A stretch of 64,000 bases of DNA, from contig NZ_CP133160.1 in NCBI RefSeq assembly GCF_030913365.1, positions 1,887,001 through 1,951,000 of the forward strand, given 5' to 3'. The stretch is from Stenotrophomonas sp. 24(2023). Lineage in GTDB: Bacteria; Pseudomonadota; Gammaproteobacteria; Xanthomonadales; Xanthomonadaceae. Positions 63,745 through 64,000 of this stretch are shown one piece after another; within the stretch, counting starts at the first letter, position 1, and each line of letters opens with the position of its first letter. The notes beneath the pieces are model-generated. The model worked only from the letters and a program-made list of their open reading frames with translations, did not search any database and was not told where the DNA came from. A program made the position numbers and the translations under genes.

Positions 63745-64000
63745 TTACAGCGCGCTTTGCGGGCGTACCTTCAGCACCGCTTCCTCGGCGGCGCAGTCGC
63801 GGCTGGCGTGCAGGCCAGCCTTGCGTGCGGCCGCGATCTCCCGGCGTGCTTCCAGCAGGTCCTTCTGGAAGCCGGCGTTGTCGTGCAGGCGTGCGACCAC
63901 GGCGGCGCCCATGAAGCGGCCTTCCAGGATGTCGCTCTGCCAGTGCACGTTGCACACCAGGCGGCTCTCGCCGTAGTTGCGGCCACGGGCCTGGATGGCG
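63745..64000 (-). CDS. Class A acid phosphatase, C-terminal part
   Basis: The frame enters from the right edge, so only the last 84 or so residues are seen. They include the PAP2-superfamily signature SRLVCNVHWQSDILEGR (SR-x5-H-x3-D), with the catalytic His and Asp, followed by a helical tail ending KVRPQSAL. This is the third conserved motif of class A non-specific acid phosphatases (PhoN type), which are periplasmic and release phosphate from organic esters. The N-terminal part, with the signal peptide and first two motifs, lies outside the window. Confidence 0.85.
   Translation of the reverse strand, partial: AIQARGRNYGESRLVCNVHWQSDILEGRFMGAAVVARLHDNAGFQKDLLEARREIAAARKAGLHASRDCAAEEAVLKVRPQSAL

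Overview
The window is the replication-origin region of a high-GC gammaproteobacterial chromosome, most likely a Stenotrophomonas or close Xanthomonadaceae relative. Evidence for this is the order yidC-rnpA-rpmH / dnaA-dnaN-recF-gyrB, the tonB-exbB-exbD1-exbD2 cluster, five TonB-dependent receptors, and protein sequences that read like Xanthomonas/Stenotrophomonas versions of DnaA, RecF and TonB. The genus is inferred by eye; no database search was run.

Region 1 (1-10.8 kb) is the origin. A lipoprotein gene (cut by the left edge), yidC, rnpA and rpmH point left; dnaA, dnaN, recF and gyrB point right. Consensus or near-consensus DnaA boxes occur in three successive intergenic gaps (rpmH-dnaA, dnaA-dnaN, dnaN-recF). 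A cluster of parS-like palindromes (GTTCCACGTGGAAC) runs from the end of dnaN to the end of recF, with two perfect copies inside recF.

Region 2 (10.8-24.4 kb) is housekeeping and envelope: a CPBP-family membrane protease, an M48 lipoprotein protease, a periplasmic TPR protein, the TonB energy system, cardiolipin synthase, pdxJ, a radical SAM protein, a 2OG-Fe(II) oxygenase, fbp and an aminotransferase.

Region 3 (24.5-34.7 kb) is uptake and signalling: a TonB-dependent receptor, a siderophore-type receptor behind a convincing Fur box, an OmpR-type two-component pair, and a third receptor on the minus strand.

Region 4 (34.75-40.4 kb) is an alcohol/aldehyde oxidation operon (aldB, adhP, DUF779, small membrane protein). 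It is divergent from a sigma-54 activator. The gap between them holds a -24/-12 type promoter and a perfect 7-3-7 inverted repeat suited to the activator.

Region 5 (40.4-56.4 kb) is a polyuronate utilisation locus. It contains two secreted polysaccharide-active proteins (a right-handed beta-helix pectate-lyase-like protein and an alginate-lyase-family protein), a TonB-dependent receptor, a three-gene TRAP transporter, kduI, kduD, kdgK and eda, a LacI-family regulator, plus a cysteine-dioxygenase-like cupin and a fumarylacetoacetate-hydrolase-family protein of unclear role. A shared motif beginning ATGACACCG lies in front of four transcription units and probably binds the LacI regulator. The genes describe a route from extracellular polyuronate through 5-keto-4-deoxyuronate and KDG to KDPG, pyruvate and glyceraldehyde-3-phosphate. 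This locus is the most interesting part of the window.

Region 6 (56.5-64 kb) holds phenylalanine hydroxylase with a divergent Lrp/AsnC regulator, a degenerate SF1-helicase-like ATPase, a patatin-like lipoprotein, a fifth TonB-dependent receptor, and the C-terminal end of a class A acid phosphatase cut by the right edge. I see no rRNA, tRNA, insertion sequence, prophage or CRISPR array.
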